From Mesorhizobium sp. CA14 (GTDB taxonomy: Bacteria > Pseudomonadota > Alphaproteobacteria > Rhizobiales > Rhizobiaceae), in assembly GCF_020165195.1 (NCBI RefSeq), contig NZ_JAIUHR010000029.1:1-64000 (forward strand): a stretch of DNA of 64,000 nucleotides, in the 5' to 3' direction. The notes beneath the pieces are model-generated. The model did not search any database, had not been told where the DNA came from, and saw only the letters and a list, made by a program, of their open reading frames with translations. Positions 1-7,786 of this stretch are shown in pieces (the first letter of the stretch is position 1; every line of letters starts with the position of its first letter). A program made the translations under genes and the position numbers.

Positions 1-123
1 TCCAGCCAGCATCTTGAATCACAAATCCAACCGAGCGGGAATCCCTTCCGATTCTATCGAGCAGTGAAACGCTCTAGCGCCGCGGTTCCTGCTCCACGGC
101 TTCGACTTGGGTCTAGGTCTTCC

Positions 124-182
124 CCCACTCCGTCGCCGCTTCGCGGCGCCACCTCTCCCCCCTCCGGAGGGAGAGGAAAGAA
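124..182. repeat. GC-rich inverted repeat downstream of the first ABC ATPase gene
   Basis: The segment contains a cttcgcggcg palindrome and then a nested inverted repeat, ctctccc...cctccggagg...gagag, just beyond the stop of the leftward ATPase gene at 190. It resembles the ctcccc-type intergenic palindromes elsewhere in the window (22183, 33986, 58559). It could fold as a 3' stem-loop of the operon transcript, but no clear T-run follows. Nothing else is visible in bases 1-189. Confidence 0.4.
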
Positions 183-189
183 GCGGCGC

Positions 190-1188
190 CTACTTCAGCA
201 CCTTCCCATCCGGCCCAAACCTATACGTCTTCGCCGCATCCGGGGTCGCGTAGAGCGTCGCGCCCGGCTCGGCATTGTAGACGCCGAAGATGCGCACGGT
301 GACCAGTCCCGCCTTCTCGCAGTCGAGATAGAGGTTGGTGTCGGCGCCGAGATGCTCGGCATGCACCACCGTGCCTTTCCAGGCGCCGGACTTCGCGTCG
401 ACGGTGAGATGTTCCGGACGCACGCCGATGGTCTTGGCCGTTTCGCCCAGCCTGGCGCCGTCGATGAAATTCATCTTCGGCGAGCCGATGAAGCCGGCGA
501 CGAATTCGTTGGCCGGCGAATTATAGAGCTCCATCGGGCTGCCGATCTGCTCGATGCGGCCGGCACTGAGCACCACGATCTTGTCGGCCAGCGTCATCGC
601 CTCGACCTGGTCGTGAGTGACGTAGATCATCGTCGCCTTCAGCCGGCGGTGCAGCTGCGCGATCTCAAGCCTGGTGTTGACGCGCAGCGCCGCGTCGAGG
701 TTCGACAGCGGTTCGTCGAACAGGAAAAGCTTCGGCTCGCGCACCACGGCGCGGCCGATGGCGACACGCTGGCGCTGCCCGCCCGACAGCTCCGCCGGCC
801 GGCGCTCGAGATAGGGCTCGAGCGACAGCATGGCGGAAGCGATCTTGATGCGGCGCTCGATCTCGGCCGCAGGCGTGCCGGCCTGCTTGAGGCCCAGCGC
901 CATGTTATTCTTCACCGTCAGATGCGGGTAGAGCGCATAGGTCTGGAACACCATGGCGATGCCGCGTTTCGCCGGCGGCGTGACCGAGACGTCCGCGCCA
1001 TCGATCAGCACGCGGCCGGAAGTCGAATCCTCAAGCCCGGCGATCACGCGCAGCAGCGTCGACTTTCCGCAACCCGACGGGCCGACGAAGACGACGAACT
1101 CGCCATCCGTCACTTCGAGGTCGATGCCCTTCAGCACCTCGACCGGCCCGAAAGCCTTCTTCACATTCTCGATCTTCAGCGAGCCCAC
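190..1188 (-). CDS. Sugar ABC transporter ATP-binding protein (UgpC/MsmK type)
   Basis: Cytoplasmic ATPase of a carbohydrate ABC importer, 332 aa. The Walker A motif GPSGCGKST lies near residue 36, the signature LSGGQRQRVAIGRA near 134, Walker B LFLFDEPLSNLD near 153 and the switch histidine in YVTHDQ near 190. A C-terminal MalK/UgpC-type regulatory domain with GVRPEHL follows. Length and motifs are those of ATPases serving CUT1 sugar permeases. It is the last gene of a leftward operon containing murQ, a binding protein, two permeases and a Gfo/Idh/MocA dehydrogenase, so it most likely energises that transporter. ATPases of this family can be shared between transporters, so exclusivity is inferred. 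A second, more aglK-like paralogue lies at 44960. Confidence 0.93.
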   Translation of the reverse strand: MGSLKIENVKKAFGPVEVLKGIDLEVTDGEFVVFVGPSGCGKSTLLRVIAGLEDSTSGRVLIDGADVSVTPPAKRGIAMVFQTYALYPHLTVKNNMALGLKQAGTPAAEIERRIKIASAMLSLEPYLERRPAELSGGQRQRVAIGRAVVREPKLFLFDEPLSNLDAALRVNTRLEIAQLHRRLKATMIYVTHDQVEAMTLADKIVVLSAGRIEQIGSPMELYNSPANEFVAGFIGSPKMNFIDGARLGETAKTIGVRPEHLTVDAKSGAWKGTVVHAEHLGADTNLYLDCEKAGLVTVRIFGVYNAEPGATLYATPDAAKTYRFGPDGKVLK

Positions 1189-1205
1189 GGCTTCGTTCCT
1201 GTTCT

Positions 1206-2285
1206 CTAGAGTTTGACGGCGTTGCCGCTGCGCACGCTCTCGTCGGCGGCGAGGCAGACGGCGAGCGACTTCACGGCATCGTCCATGTGGCGGGTGAGGT
1301 CGATATTTTCGCGGATGGCCTTGAGCAGGAAGGCCTGTTCGAGATCGCAGAGCTCCTGGTGGCCCGGCTCGCCTTTCATCGACAGCAGTTGGTCTTCCTT
1401 GGCGAATTTGCCGTCCGGTCCGGTCGCCGCGCTGTGCAGGCGGATGGTCGATGTCTTGGTATGGGTGTCGATGTCGTCGGACTTCACGCCCTCTTTCATG
1501 ACGATCGATACGCAGCCCTTGGGCGACATCACGTCCTTCACGAAGAAGGCCGTCTCCGAGATCATCGGTCCCCAGCCCGCCTCGTACCAGCCGACCGAGC
1601 CATCCTCGAACAGCACCTGCAGGTGGCCGTAATTGTACATCGAGGGCGCCACTTCATCGCTGAGCCGCACACCCATGCCGCGCACCTCGACCGGCCTCGC
1701 GTCGGTGATCTGCAGCATCACGTCGAGATAATGCACGCCGCAGTCGACGATCGGCGACGTCGTCCGCATCAATTGCTTGTGCGTCTCCCAGGTATGGCCG
1801 GAGGATTGCTGGTTGAGGTTCATGCGGAACACGTAGGGGCCGCCGAGCTTGCGCGCCTCGGCGATCAGCCGCATCCAGGACGGATGGTGGCGCAATATAT
1901 AGCCGATCACCAGTTTCCTGCCGTTGGCCTTGGCGGCGTCGACGACGCGCTGCGCGTCGGCAACCGTCGTCGCCAGCGGCTTTTCGACGAAGACATGGCA
2001 TCCCGCCTCGAACGCCCGCACCGCATAGTCGGCATGGCTGTCGGAATAGGTGGCGATCGCCGCGACGTCAGGCTTCTCGTCGCGCAGCGCGTCATCCAAG
2101 GAGCGCCTTATGCCGTAGCTCCCGAGCCCGTCCGGCAGCGGCACATCGGAACGGTTGACGAGTGCGGCGATCTCGAACCCCGGATTGGTATGATAGGCCA
2201 GCGCATGGCTGCGCCCCATATTGCCGAGGCCGGCGACGATTACCCGTAGAGGATTTGGGACACGAAGAGGGGTTTTATCGCTCAC
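1206..2285 (-). CDS. Gfo/Idh/MocA family NAD(P)-dependent oxidoreductase
   Basis: 359 aa. The N-terminal Rossmann fold starts with VIVAGLGNMGRSHA (G-x-G-x-x-G). The family motif EKPLA follows near residue 97, and the C-terminal substrate domain has the usual beta-sheet layout. The start is GTG at 2285, preceded by a GGAG about 7 nt upstream. Family members oxidise or epimerise sugars, inositols or amino sugars with NAD(P). The gene lies between a permease and the ATPase of the amino-sugar transporter operon, so it probably acts on an imported sugar or glycoside. The substrate cannot be read from the sequence. Related genes occur beside many CUT1 sugar transporters in rhizobia. Confidence 0.88.
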   Translation of the reverse strand: MSDKTPLRVPNPLRVIVAGLGNMGRSHALAYHTNPGFEIAALVNRSDVPLPDGLGSYGIRRSLDDALRDEKPDVAAIATYSDSHADYAVRAFEAGCHVFVEKPLATTVADAQRVVDAAKANGRKLVIGYILRHHPSWMRLIAEARKLGGPYVFRMNLNQQSSGHTWETHKQLMRTTSPIVDCGVHYLDVMLQITDARPVEVRGMGVRLSDEVAPSMYNYGHLQVLFEDGSVGWYEAGWGPMISETAFFVKDVMSPKGCVSIVMKEGVKSDDIDTHTKTSTIRLHSAATGPDGKFAKEDQLLSMKGEPGHQELCDLEQAFLLKAIRENIDLTRHMDDAVKSLAVCLAADESVRSGNAVKL

Positions 2286-2346
2286 CTGACTGCTCCACTT
2301 TTTCCTGAGAGGGTGAATGCGCCGACGGAGAGTTGTAGGGCTCCGC

Positions 2347-3186
2347 TCACTTCACCGCTCCCGACGTGATGCCGCGGATCAGCTGCCGCGAGAAGATGAC
2401 ATAGAGGATCAGCACCGGCAGGATCGCCAGCGACAGCGCGGCCAGGATCGCGTTCCAGTTGGTGACGAACTGGCCGAGAAAGAGCTGTGCGCCGAGCGTC
2501 ACGGTCTTCGTATCCTCCGAAGGCGCCAGGATCAGCGGGAACCATAGATCGTTCCAGATCGGGATCATGGTGAAGACGGCAACCGTCGCCATGGACGGAC
2601 GCACCAGCGGCAGCACCAGCCGGAAGAAGATCGTGTATTCCGACAGTCCGTCGATCCTGCCCGCGTTCTTCAAATCGTCGGACACCTGCTTCATGAATTC
2701 CGACAGGATGAAGATTGCCAGCGGCAGGCCTTGCGCGGTGTAGACCAGGATCAGCGCCGTCAGCGTGTTGACCAGCCCGGTCGCCACCATGAGCTGCAGG
2801 ATGGCGACGGTGCCGAGGCGGATCGGGATCATGATGCCGAGCGCCAGGTAGAGTCCCATCATCGTGTTACCGCGGAAGCGGTATTCCGAGAGCGCGAAGG
2901 CGGCCATCGCGCCGAACAGAAGCACGAAGAACAGCGAGGCGACGGTGACGACGAGGCTGTTCTGGAAATAGTGGATGAAGTCGCCCTGGCCGAACACGGT
3001 GGTGTAGCCGATCAGATCGAGGGTCTTTGGTGTCGGCGGTGTCAGCGGCGCGCCGAAGATGCCCGCGCGCGACTTGAACGAATTCATCACCACCAGGATC
3101 ACAGGAAACAGCGCGATCGCAGTGTAGGTCAAAAGGATCGCATGCGCGCCGAGGGCGCGGGGAAGCGAACGGGTAGCTGTGCTCAT
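2347..3186 (-). CDS. Sugar ABC transporter permease (MalG type)
   Basis: 279 aa, read from the start MSTATRSLPRAL at 3186. The frame stays open upstream, but that stretch overlaps the preceding permease gene. Six hydrophobic segments are visible, and the EAA loop (LKNAGRIDGLSEYTIFFRLV) that contacts the ATPase lies about two thirds through. This is the second, MalG-like half of a heterodimeric CUT1 permease. It follows the MalF-like gene by 8 nt and precedes the dehydrogenase, consistent with one transcript. The substrate is inferred from context (murQ, nag genes) to be an amino sugar or muropeptide sugar. Confidence 0.92.
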   Translation of the reverse strand: MSTATRSLPRALGAHAILLTYTAIALFPVILVVMNSFKSRAGIFGAPLTPPTPKTLDLIGYTTVFGQGDFIHYFQNSLVVTVASLFFVLLFGAMAAFALSEYRFRGNTMMGLYLALGIMIPIRLGTVAILQLMVATGLVNTLTALILVYTAQGLPLAIFILSEFMKQVSDDLKNAGRIDGLSEYTIFFRLVLPLVRPSMATVAVFTMIPIWNDLWFPLILAPSEDTKTVTLGAQLFLGQFVTNWNAILAALSLAILPVLILYVIFSRQLIRGITSGAVK

Positions 3187-3194
3187 GGCGCGCC

Positions 3195-4154
3195 TCAGAA
3201 TTGGTAGCGACGCAGGCGCGTCTGCACGAGAAACAGGTAGACGCAGACGCCGGCGAGGATGATCAGGAACATGATCGTGGCGATCGCGGCGCCCATGTTG
3301 GGATCGCCGACCTGCAGCTGGAAGCCGAAGAAGGCGCGGTAGAGAAAGGTGCCGAGGATGTCGGTCGAATAGTTCGGCCCGGCGAGCGCCCCTTGCGCCG
3401 TATAGATCAGGTCGAAAGCATTGAAATTGCCGACGAAGGTCAGGATAGAGATGATGCCGATCGAGGGCAGGATCAGCGGCAGCTTGATCTTCCAGAACTG
3501 CGCCATGCCGGTAACGCCGTCGCATTCGGCCGCCTCGATCACCTCGTCGGGGATCGACAGCAGTGCCGCATAGATCAGCATCATCGGAATGCCGACGAAC
3601 TGCCAGACCGAAACCAGGCTGAGCGCGGTCAGCGCATACTGCTCCTTGCCGAGCCACGGCGTGAAGAAGCTCTTCAACCCGACGAAATCCATCAGATGCG
3701 GCGCCACGCCCCAGATCGGCGACAGGATCAGCTTCCAGGCGAAGCCGACGATGACGAAAGACAGGATCGTCGGCACGAAGATCGCCGTGCGGTAAAACGC
3801 AGTGAAGCGCAGCCTGGGGCTAGAAAGAAGGGCCGCGAGCAGGATGCCGATCGGGTTCTGCACCAGCATGTGGATGATGAAGAACCAGACATTGTTGCGC
3901 AGCGCATTCCAGAAATTCACCGACCAGTTCGGATCGCCGAACAGCGTGCGGAAATTACCGAGGCCGACAAAGACCTGGGACTGTTCGATGTTGCGGAACA
4001 AGGAGAGCTGGAGGGTGCCGAACAGCGGCAGGATCATGAATGCGGTGTAGACCAGCACCGCCGGCGCCAGGAACACGCCGACATGCCAGCGGATCGGTCT
4101 TTTCGCTCGCGTTTCTGCAGCCATAAGTTTGGTAGCCATGAGTTTGGTAGCCAT
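3195..4154 (-). CDS. Sugar ABC transporter permease (MalF type) with repeated start
   Basis: 319 aa. Six membrane segments and the EAA loop (IEAAECDGVTGMAQFWKIKL) identify the MalF-like subunit of a CUT1 importer. The N-terminus MATKLMATKLMAAE is encoded by tandem 15-nt units, giving three in-frame ATG codons at 4154, 4139 and 4124. A GGGGGA lies about 12 nt before the first and nothing comparable before the others, so 4154 is preferred but not certain. It pairs with the MalG-like gene 8 nt downstream and follows the binding-protein gene. Confidence 0.92.
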   Translation of the reverse strand: MATKLMATKLMAAETRAKRPIRWHVGVFLAPAVLVYTAFMILPLFGTLQLSLFRNIEQSQVFVGLGNFRTLFGDPNWSVNFWNALRNNVWFFIIHMLVQNPIGILLAALLSSPRLRFTAFYRTAIFVPTILSFVIVGFAWKLILSPIWGVAPHLMDFVGLKSFFTPWLGKEQYALTALSLVSVWQFVGIPMMLIYAALLSIPDEVIEAAECDGVTGMAQFWKIKLPLILPSIGIISILTFVGNFNAFDLIYTAQGALAGPNYSTDILGTFLYRAFFGFQLQVGDPNMGAAIATIMFLIILAGVCVYLFLVQTRLRRYQF

Positions 4155-4380
4155 GAGTTCGGTTCCCCCGCCGTCTCTGGGTTCCAGTTCAGGTGATGCT
4201 AGCTGACGCCTCGATGCACGGCCCGCCCGTCCCTACCGAGGAACAACAGGACCAGCGACAGATCGGCTCCGTCTTCCCCGCAAGCTGAGGGTAAGACCGG
4301 GAGGCTGCGCCGACAATCGCTATCTGGAACTGTTCGAATGCCGGCCGGGGCGTGCCCGACCGGCATCGCGATCGATGCTC

Positions 4381-5640
4381 TTACTTCGCCGGCTTGTACC
4401 AGCTGTCGAGGCCGTCCTGCAGCTTCTTGGCCGCGGCCTCCGGCGTGTCGGTGCCGTTGATCACATTGGCCGATTCAACCCAGGTCTCGTTCTCGAGGTT
4501 CGGCGTGCCGCGCGACAGGATCTGGTAGGTCGAGCGGATCGTCGACTTGCACTTGCCGCGCCAGGAGACGAATTCCTGCGCCAGCGGGTCCTCCATCTTC
4601 ACCGGCTTGCTGTTCAGGCTGAAGAAACCCGGCAGCGCATTGGCGTAGATGGTTGCGAAGTCAGGCGAGGCGACCCATTCCAGGAACTTCTTGGCTTCTG
4701 CCTGATGCTTCGAGGCCGCGTTCAGGCCCATGCCGATGTCGGTGTGGTCGGAGATGTAGCAGGTGTCGCCGGCTTTCTCGACCGGCGGCGGGAAGGCGCC
4801 CATCTTGAACTGCGCCTGCGTGTTGAACAGGCCGATCTCCCACGAGCCGGCCGGATAGATGGCGGCGCGGCCGAGCGTGAACAGGTTCTGGCTGTCCGGA
4901 TAGGTCTGCGCCTCGAAGCCGTCGCCGAGATAAGGCTTCCACTTCGCCAGTTCCTTGAAGGGCTCGACCCACTGCGGATCGGTCAGCTTCTGCTTGCCCT
5001 TGATCAGCGCCAGGCGGCCTTCCTCGCCCTTCCAGTAGTTCGGGCCGATATTCTGGTAGCCCATGGTCGCGGCTTCCCAGAGGTCCTTGGTGCCCATCGC
5101 CATCGGAATGTAGGTGCCGTCGGCCTTGATCTTGTCGAGCGCCGCGAAGAACTCGTCGCGGGTCTGCGGCACCTTGATGCCGAGCTTGTCGAAGGCGTCC
5201 TTGTTGTAGATGAAGCCGTGGATCACGGAAGCCATCGGCACGCAGAAGCTCGATTTGCCGTCGTCGGTCTGCCAGGCGGCCTTGGCGACGGGCGAGAAGT
5301 TCTCCATGCCGGGCAGCGAGCTGATATCGGCAAGGTTGCCCTTCTTGAACAGTTCGAGCGACTTGTCGAAGGGGCGGCAGGTGATCAAGTCGCCGGCCGA
5401 TCCGGCGGCGAGCTTGGCGCCCAGCGCCGCGTCATACTCGGTCGGGGCCGAAGGCGCGAACACCACCTTGATGCCGGGGTTCTTGGCTTCGAAGGCCGGA
5501 ATGAGCTTGTCCTTCCAGATGGTCAGGTCGTCGCCGCGCCAGCTTTCGATGTTGAGCGTCACGTCCTCGGCCAGCGCCATCCCGGTCGTGCCGAGGATGC
5601 TTGTGCCGAGCAGAAGGGCCGTCAGTAGTTTGGTCTTCAT
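4381..5640 (-). CDS. Sugar ABC transporter substrate-binding protein
   Basis: 419 aa periplasmic binding protein of the UgpB/MalE-like family 1. The start is MKTKLLTALLL at 5640, with GGAGA about 8 nt upstream. A signal peptide runs to about residue 24 (MALA before EDVTLNIESW). The frame is open further upstream, but that part has no ribosome site and precedes the signal peptide. Features typical of the family include GSAGDLITCRPFD and the later AAIYPAGSWEIG. It lies 125 nt downstream of murQ and 226 nt upstream of the permeases. The ligand is inferred to be MurNAc, GlcNAc or a small muropeptide or chitin sugar, because every catabolic gene nearby acts on those. Confidence 0.92.
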   Translation of the reverse strand: MKTKLLTALLLGTSILGTTGMALAEDVTLNIESWRGDDLTIWKDKLIPAFEAKNPGIKVVFAPSAPTEYDAALGAKLAAGSAGDLITCRPFDKSLELFKKGNLADISSLPGMENFSPVAKAAWQTDDGKSSFCVPMASVIHGFIYNKDAFDKLGIKVPQTRDEFFAALDKIKADGTYIPMAMGTKDLWEAATMGYQNIGPNYWKGEEGRLALIKGKQKLTDPQWVEPFKELAKWKPYLGDGFEAQTYPDSQNLFTLGRAAIYPAGSWEIGLFNTQAQFKMGAFPPPVEKAGDTCYISDHTDIGMGLNAASKHQAEAKKFLEWVASPDFATIYANALPGFFSLNSKPVKMEDPLAQEFVSWRGKCKSTIRSTYQILSRGTPNLENETWVESANVINGTDTPEAAAKKLQDGLDSWYKPAK

Positions 5641-5718
5641 CTTCAGTCTCCCTGTTGACCTTTTGCAGGTTCGGTTTTGAGAACAGGGGCTCAGCGCCCC
5701 TTGCTCCCCTCGCAAGCC

Positions 5719-5750
5719 CGTTTCACCCCGATGGAAATCGGGATGAAACA
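5719..5750. other. Intercistronic stem-loop between murQ and the binding-protein gene
   Basis: GTTTCACCCCGAT (5720-5732) pairs with ATCGGGATGAAAC (5737-5749) around a GGAA loop, with one C-A mismatch. No T-run follows on either strand, so it looks like a segmental-stability or attenuating hairpin rather than a full terminator. It sits just upstream of the highly translated binding-protein gene, where such hairpins often protect the distal message. Confidence 0.5.
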
Positions 5751-5765
5751 GGCCCTACCTCTTTG

Positions 5766-6704
5766 TTAGGGCATGATCTTTTCCGAAAAGCGGGTTCCAC
5801 TTTCGGGATCATGCCCCAGCGCGGAAAGCGCCGGCCGAAGCTTCTGGCCGGCTCCTTCCAGTATCTTCTCGGCCGCGTCGGCGTTGGCGGCGCCCGCGGC
5901 GAGCAGAATGGCGGTTTTGACGACGCCGCCGCTTTCCTCGAGCAGGCGGGCGGCGTCGTCGCGGCTCTTGCCGCTGATGGCGGCGACCATGCGCACGGCG
6001 CGGTCGCGCAGCTTGATGTTGTCGGCGGTGAGATTGACCATGTAGCCGTCATGGACATGGCCGAGATGGATCGCGGTCAGCGTCGACAGCATGTTGAGCG
6101 CGATCTTCTGCGCGGTGCCCGCGCCCATGCGCGTCGAGCCGGCGATCAGCTCAGGCGGAGTTTCGAGCAGGATGGCGACGTCCGCCTGCTTGAACAGGAC
6201 GGCGTCCCGGTTGTTGGCAATGGCGATGGTGGCGGCGCCCCGGCTGCGCGCGTCTTCGAGCGCCCGCACGGCATAGGGCGTGGAACCGCTGGCGGAGATG
6301 GCGATCAGGCAGTCGCCCTTGCCGATAGCAGCCGCGGCAACCGCCGCCGCCGCTTCCTCGGTGTCGTCCTCCGGTCCGCCGGCCAGCGTGCGGAAGGCCT
6401 CGTCGCCGCCGGCGATCAGGACGGCGATGCGGTCGCGCGCAATGCCGAAGGTGCCCGGCAGTTCCAGCGCGTCGGCCACCGCCATCAGGCCGGAGCTGCC
6501 GGCCGCCGCATAGGCGAGCCTGCCGCCGCCCTTCAATTGCTTTGCGATGAGTTCGGCGGCTACGGCAATCGCCGGGATGGCGCCATGCACGGCCTTGCTG
6601 GCCTCGATCTGGGCATTGGCCAGGAATGCCAGAATGGCTTCCGGGGCCTGGACATCCAGCCCCTCGGCATTCTGGTGGAGCGCTTCGGTGCGCGTCTCGG
6701 CCAT
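5766..6704 (-). CDS. murQ: N-acetylmuramic acid 6-phosphate etherase MurQ
   Basis: 312 aa. The enzyme cleaves the lactyl ether of MurNAc-6-P to give GlcNAc-6-P and D-lactate. The start is MAETRTEALHQNAEGLD at 6704, with GGAGG 7 nt upstream. The SIS fold shows GGRLAYAAAGSSG, the sugar-phosphate loop ISASGSTPY, and the family-defining ELIAGSTRMGAGTAQKIALN. Length is slightly above the usual ~300 aa because the last ~15 codons read through a palindromic repeat (5771-5814) that supplies the end of the protein. It is the first gene of the leftward transporter operon and diverges from the kinase/nag operon. Alternative: a MurQ-like regulator (GckR type), but the short single-SIS length argues for the enzyme. 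Confidence 0.93.
   Translation of the reverse strand: MAETRTEALHQNAEGLDVQAPEAILAFLANAQIEASKAVHGAIPAIAVAAELIAKQLKGGGRLAYAAAGSSGLMAVADALELPGTFGIARDRIAVLIAGGDEAFRTLAGGPEDDTEEAAAAVAAAAIGKGDCLIAISASGSTPYAVRALEDARSRGAATIAIANNRDAVLFKQADVAILLETPPELIAGSTRMGAGTAQKIALNMLSTLTAIHLGHVHDGYMVNLTADNIKLRDRAVRMVAAISGKSRDDAARLLEESGGVVKTAILLAAGAANADAAEKILEGAGQKLRPALSALGHDPESGTRFSEKIMP
5771..5814. repeat. Palindromic intergenic repeat, copy 1 (GCATGATC...GATCATGC)
   Basis: 44-bp element with outer arms GCATGATC and GATCATGC and inner CCGAAAAG / CTTTCGG. It lies inside the 3' end of murQ and encodes most of its last 15 residues. A near-identical 45-bp copy is at 28244-28288 and a diverged one at 25242-25282. Elements of this sequence are very common in Mesorhizobium intergenic regions. 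Confidence 0.8.
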
Positions 6705-6728
6705 CCATTTTCCTCCAACTGAGCGAAC

Positions 6729-6746
6729 AATACCAAAAAAATACCA
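6729..6746 (-). promoter_or_regulatory. Candidate NagQ-type operator upstream of murQ (two TGGTATT half-sites)
   Basis: On the minus strand two TGGTATT units (6746-6740 and 6735-6729) are arranged as direct repeats 11 bp apart, just upstream of the murQ ribosome site. The same arrangement occurs on the plus strand at 6864-6881 before the divergent kinase gene. One helical turn spacing and presence at both ends of the divergent promoter suggest binding of the GntR/HutC regulator encoded at 7783. The pairing with that regulator is inferred. Confidence 0.65.
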
Positions 6747-6863
6747 CTTGTCCACACGCATTAACGAAATTCCGGCTGCGGACTTCGCTCGTTGGCAAAT
6801 TAGCGTGGGTTTTCAATAAAATACGGCTTAACCTTTTTTGAGCCTAAATTAACTCTTGGCTAT

Positions 6864-6881
6864 TGGTATTTTATTGGTATT
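6864..6881 (+). promoter_or_regulatory. Candidate NagQ-type operator upstream of the amino-sugar kinase
   Basis: TGGTATT at 6864-6870 and again at 6875-6881, direct repeats with an 11-bp period, about 25-40 bp before the GTG start at 6905. It mirrors the murQ-proximal site at 6729-6746. A repressor bound here would block transcription of the kinase, regulator, deaminase and nagA genes. Confidence 0.65.
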
Positions 6882-6904
6882 ATCCGGCCCCGAGGAGAAA
6901 TCGC

Positions 6905-7786
6905 GTGAAATTCGTGCTTGGCATCGATGGCGGCGGCACCAGCTGCAGGGCGGCCCTTGCGACCGTCGACGGCGCCGTCCTCGGCCGCGCCAAGAGCGGC
7001 GCCGCCAATATTCGCACCGACCTCACTGGCGCCCGCGCCAACATTGTCGAGGCGGCCAGGCAGGCTTTCTTGGCCGCGGGCGAGGATCCGGAGTTGATCC
7101 CGCAAACACCGGCCGTTCTCGGCCTCGCCGGCGCCAATGTCGGCACCTACCGGCAGCAGCTCGAAGCGATCCTGCCCTTCAGCAAGAGCCGCGTCGAGAC
7201 CGACGCGGAGATCGCGCTCGAGGGCGCGGTCGGGCCCAGTGACGGCGCCATGGCGATCCTGGGCACCGGCACCGCCTATATGGCGCGTAAAGAGGGCAAG
7301 TCGCGAGCGATTGGCGGCTGGGGTTTCCAGGTCGGCGACCAGGGCAGCGGCGCCCGCATCGGCCGCGACCTGCTGGAACAGACGCTGCTTGCCTATGACG
7401 GCATCCGTCCGGGCTCGCCCTTGACCGACGCCATGCTCGCCGTCTTCCGCAACAATCCCGAAGACGTCGTCGAATTCACCACCAACGCCAAGCCCGGCGA
7501 TTTCGGCGGCTTCGCGCCAAAGGTTTTCGAGCATGCCGAAAAGGGCGATCTCGTCGCCAATTTTATCCTCGACAAGGCTGTCGCCGATGTCGAGGCCTCG
7601 CTCGGCGCGCTCGATCTTGCCGACAATGCTCCGCTCTGCCTGCTCGGCGGCCTGGCGCCGCTTTATGCGCCGCGCCTGTCGGCACGCTATCAGGCGCTGC
7701 TCAAAGCCCCGCTCGACGACGCGCTGGGCGGCGCCGTGCGGATGGCCCTGCGCATCTTCGCAGGTGGCTCTGAGGCGTCGCGATGA
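6905..7786 (+). CDS. BadF/BadG/BcrA/BcrD-type amino-sugar kinase (GlcNAc/MurNAc kinase)
   Basis: 293 aa ASKHA-fold kinase. The start is GTG at 6905 (VKFVLGIDGGGTSCRA) with GAGGAG about 8 nt upstream. The phosphate-1 motif GIDGGGT is at residues 5-11, the phosphate-2 motif AILGTGTAYMA near 118, and an adenosine-region GGLAPLY near 252. The family includes eukaryotic GlcNAc kinase and clostridial MurK, which phosphorylates both MurNAc and GlcNAc. The first-gene position opposite murQ and before nagA supports 6-phosphorylation of imported MurNAc/GlcNAc. Which sugar is preferred cannot be read from sequence. It overlaps the next gene by 4 nt (ATGA). Confidence 0.88.
   Translation: MKFVLGIDGGGTSCRAALATVDGAVLGRAKSGAANIRTDLTGARANIVEAARQAFLAAGEDPELIPQTPAVLGLAGANVGTYRQQLEAILPFSKSRVETDAEIALEGAVGPSDGAMAILGTGTAYMARKEGKSRAIGGWGFQVGDQGSGARIGRDLLEQTLLAYDGIRPGSPLTDAMLAVFRNNPEDVVEFTTNAKPGDFGGFAPKVFEHAEKGDLVANFILDKAVADVEASLGALDLADNAPLCLLGGLAPLYAPRLSARYQALLKAPLDDALGGAVRMALRIFAGGSEASR

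Noticed and set aside
64..1209. 381-codon frame on the plus strand opposite the ABC ATPase gene
   Set aside because: It is antisense to a clear UgpC-type ATPase, is rich in Arg, Gly, His and Asp runs as expected from reading a high-GC gene backwards, and has no domain.
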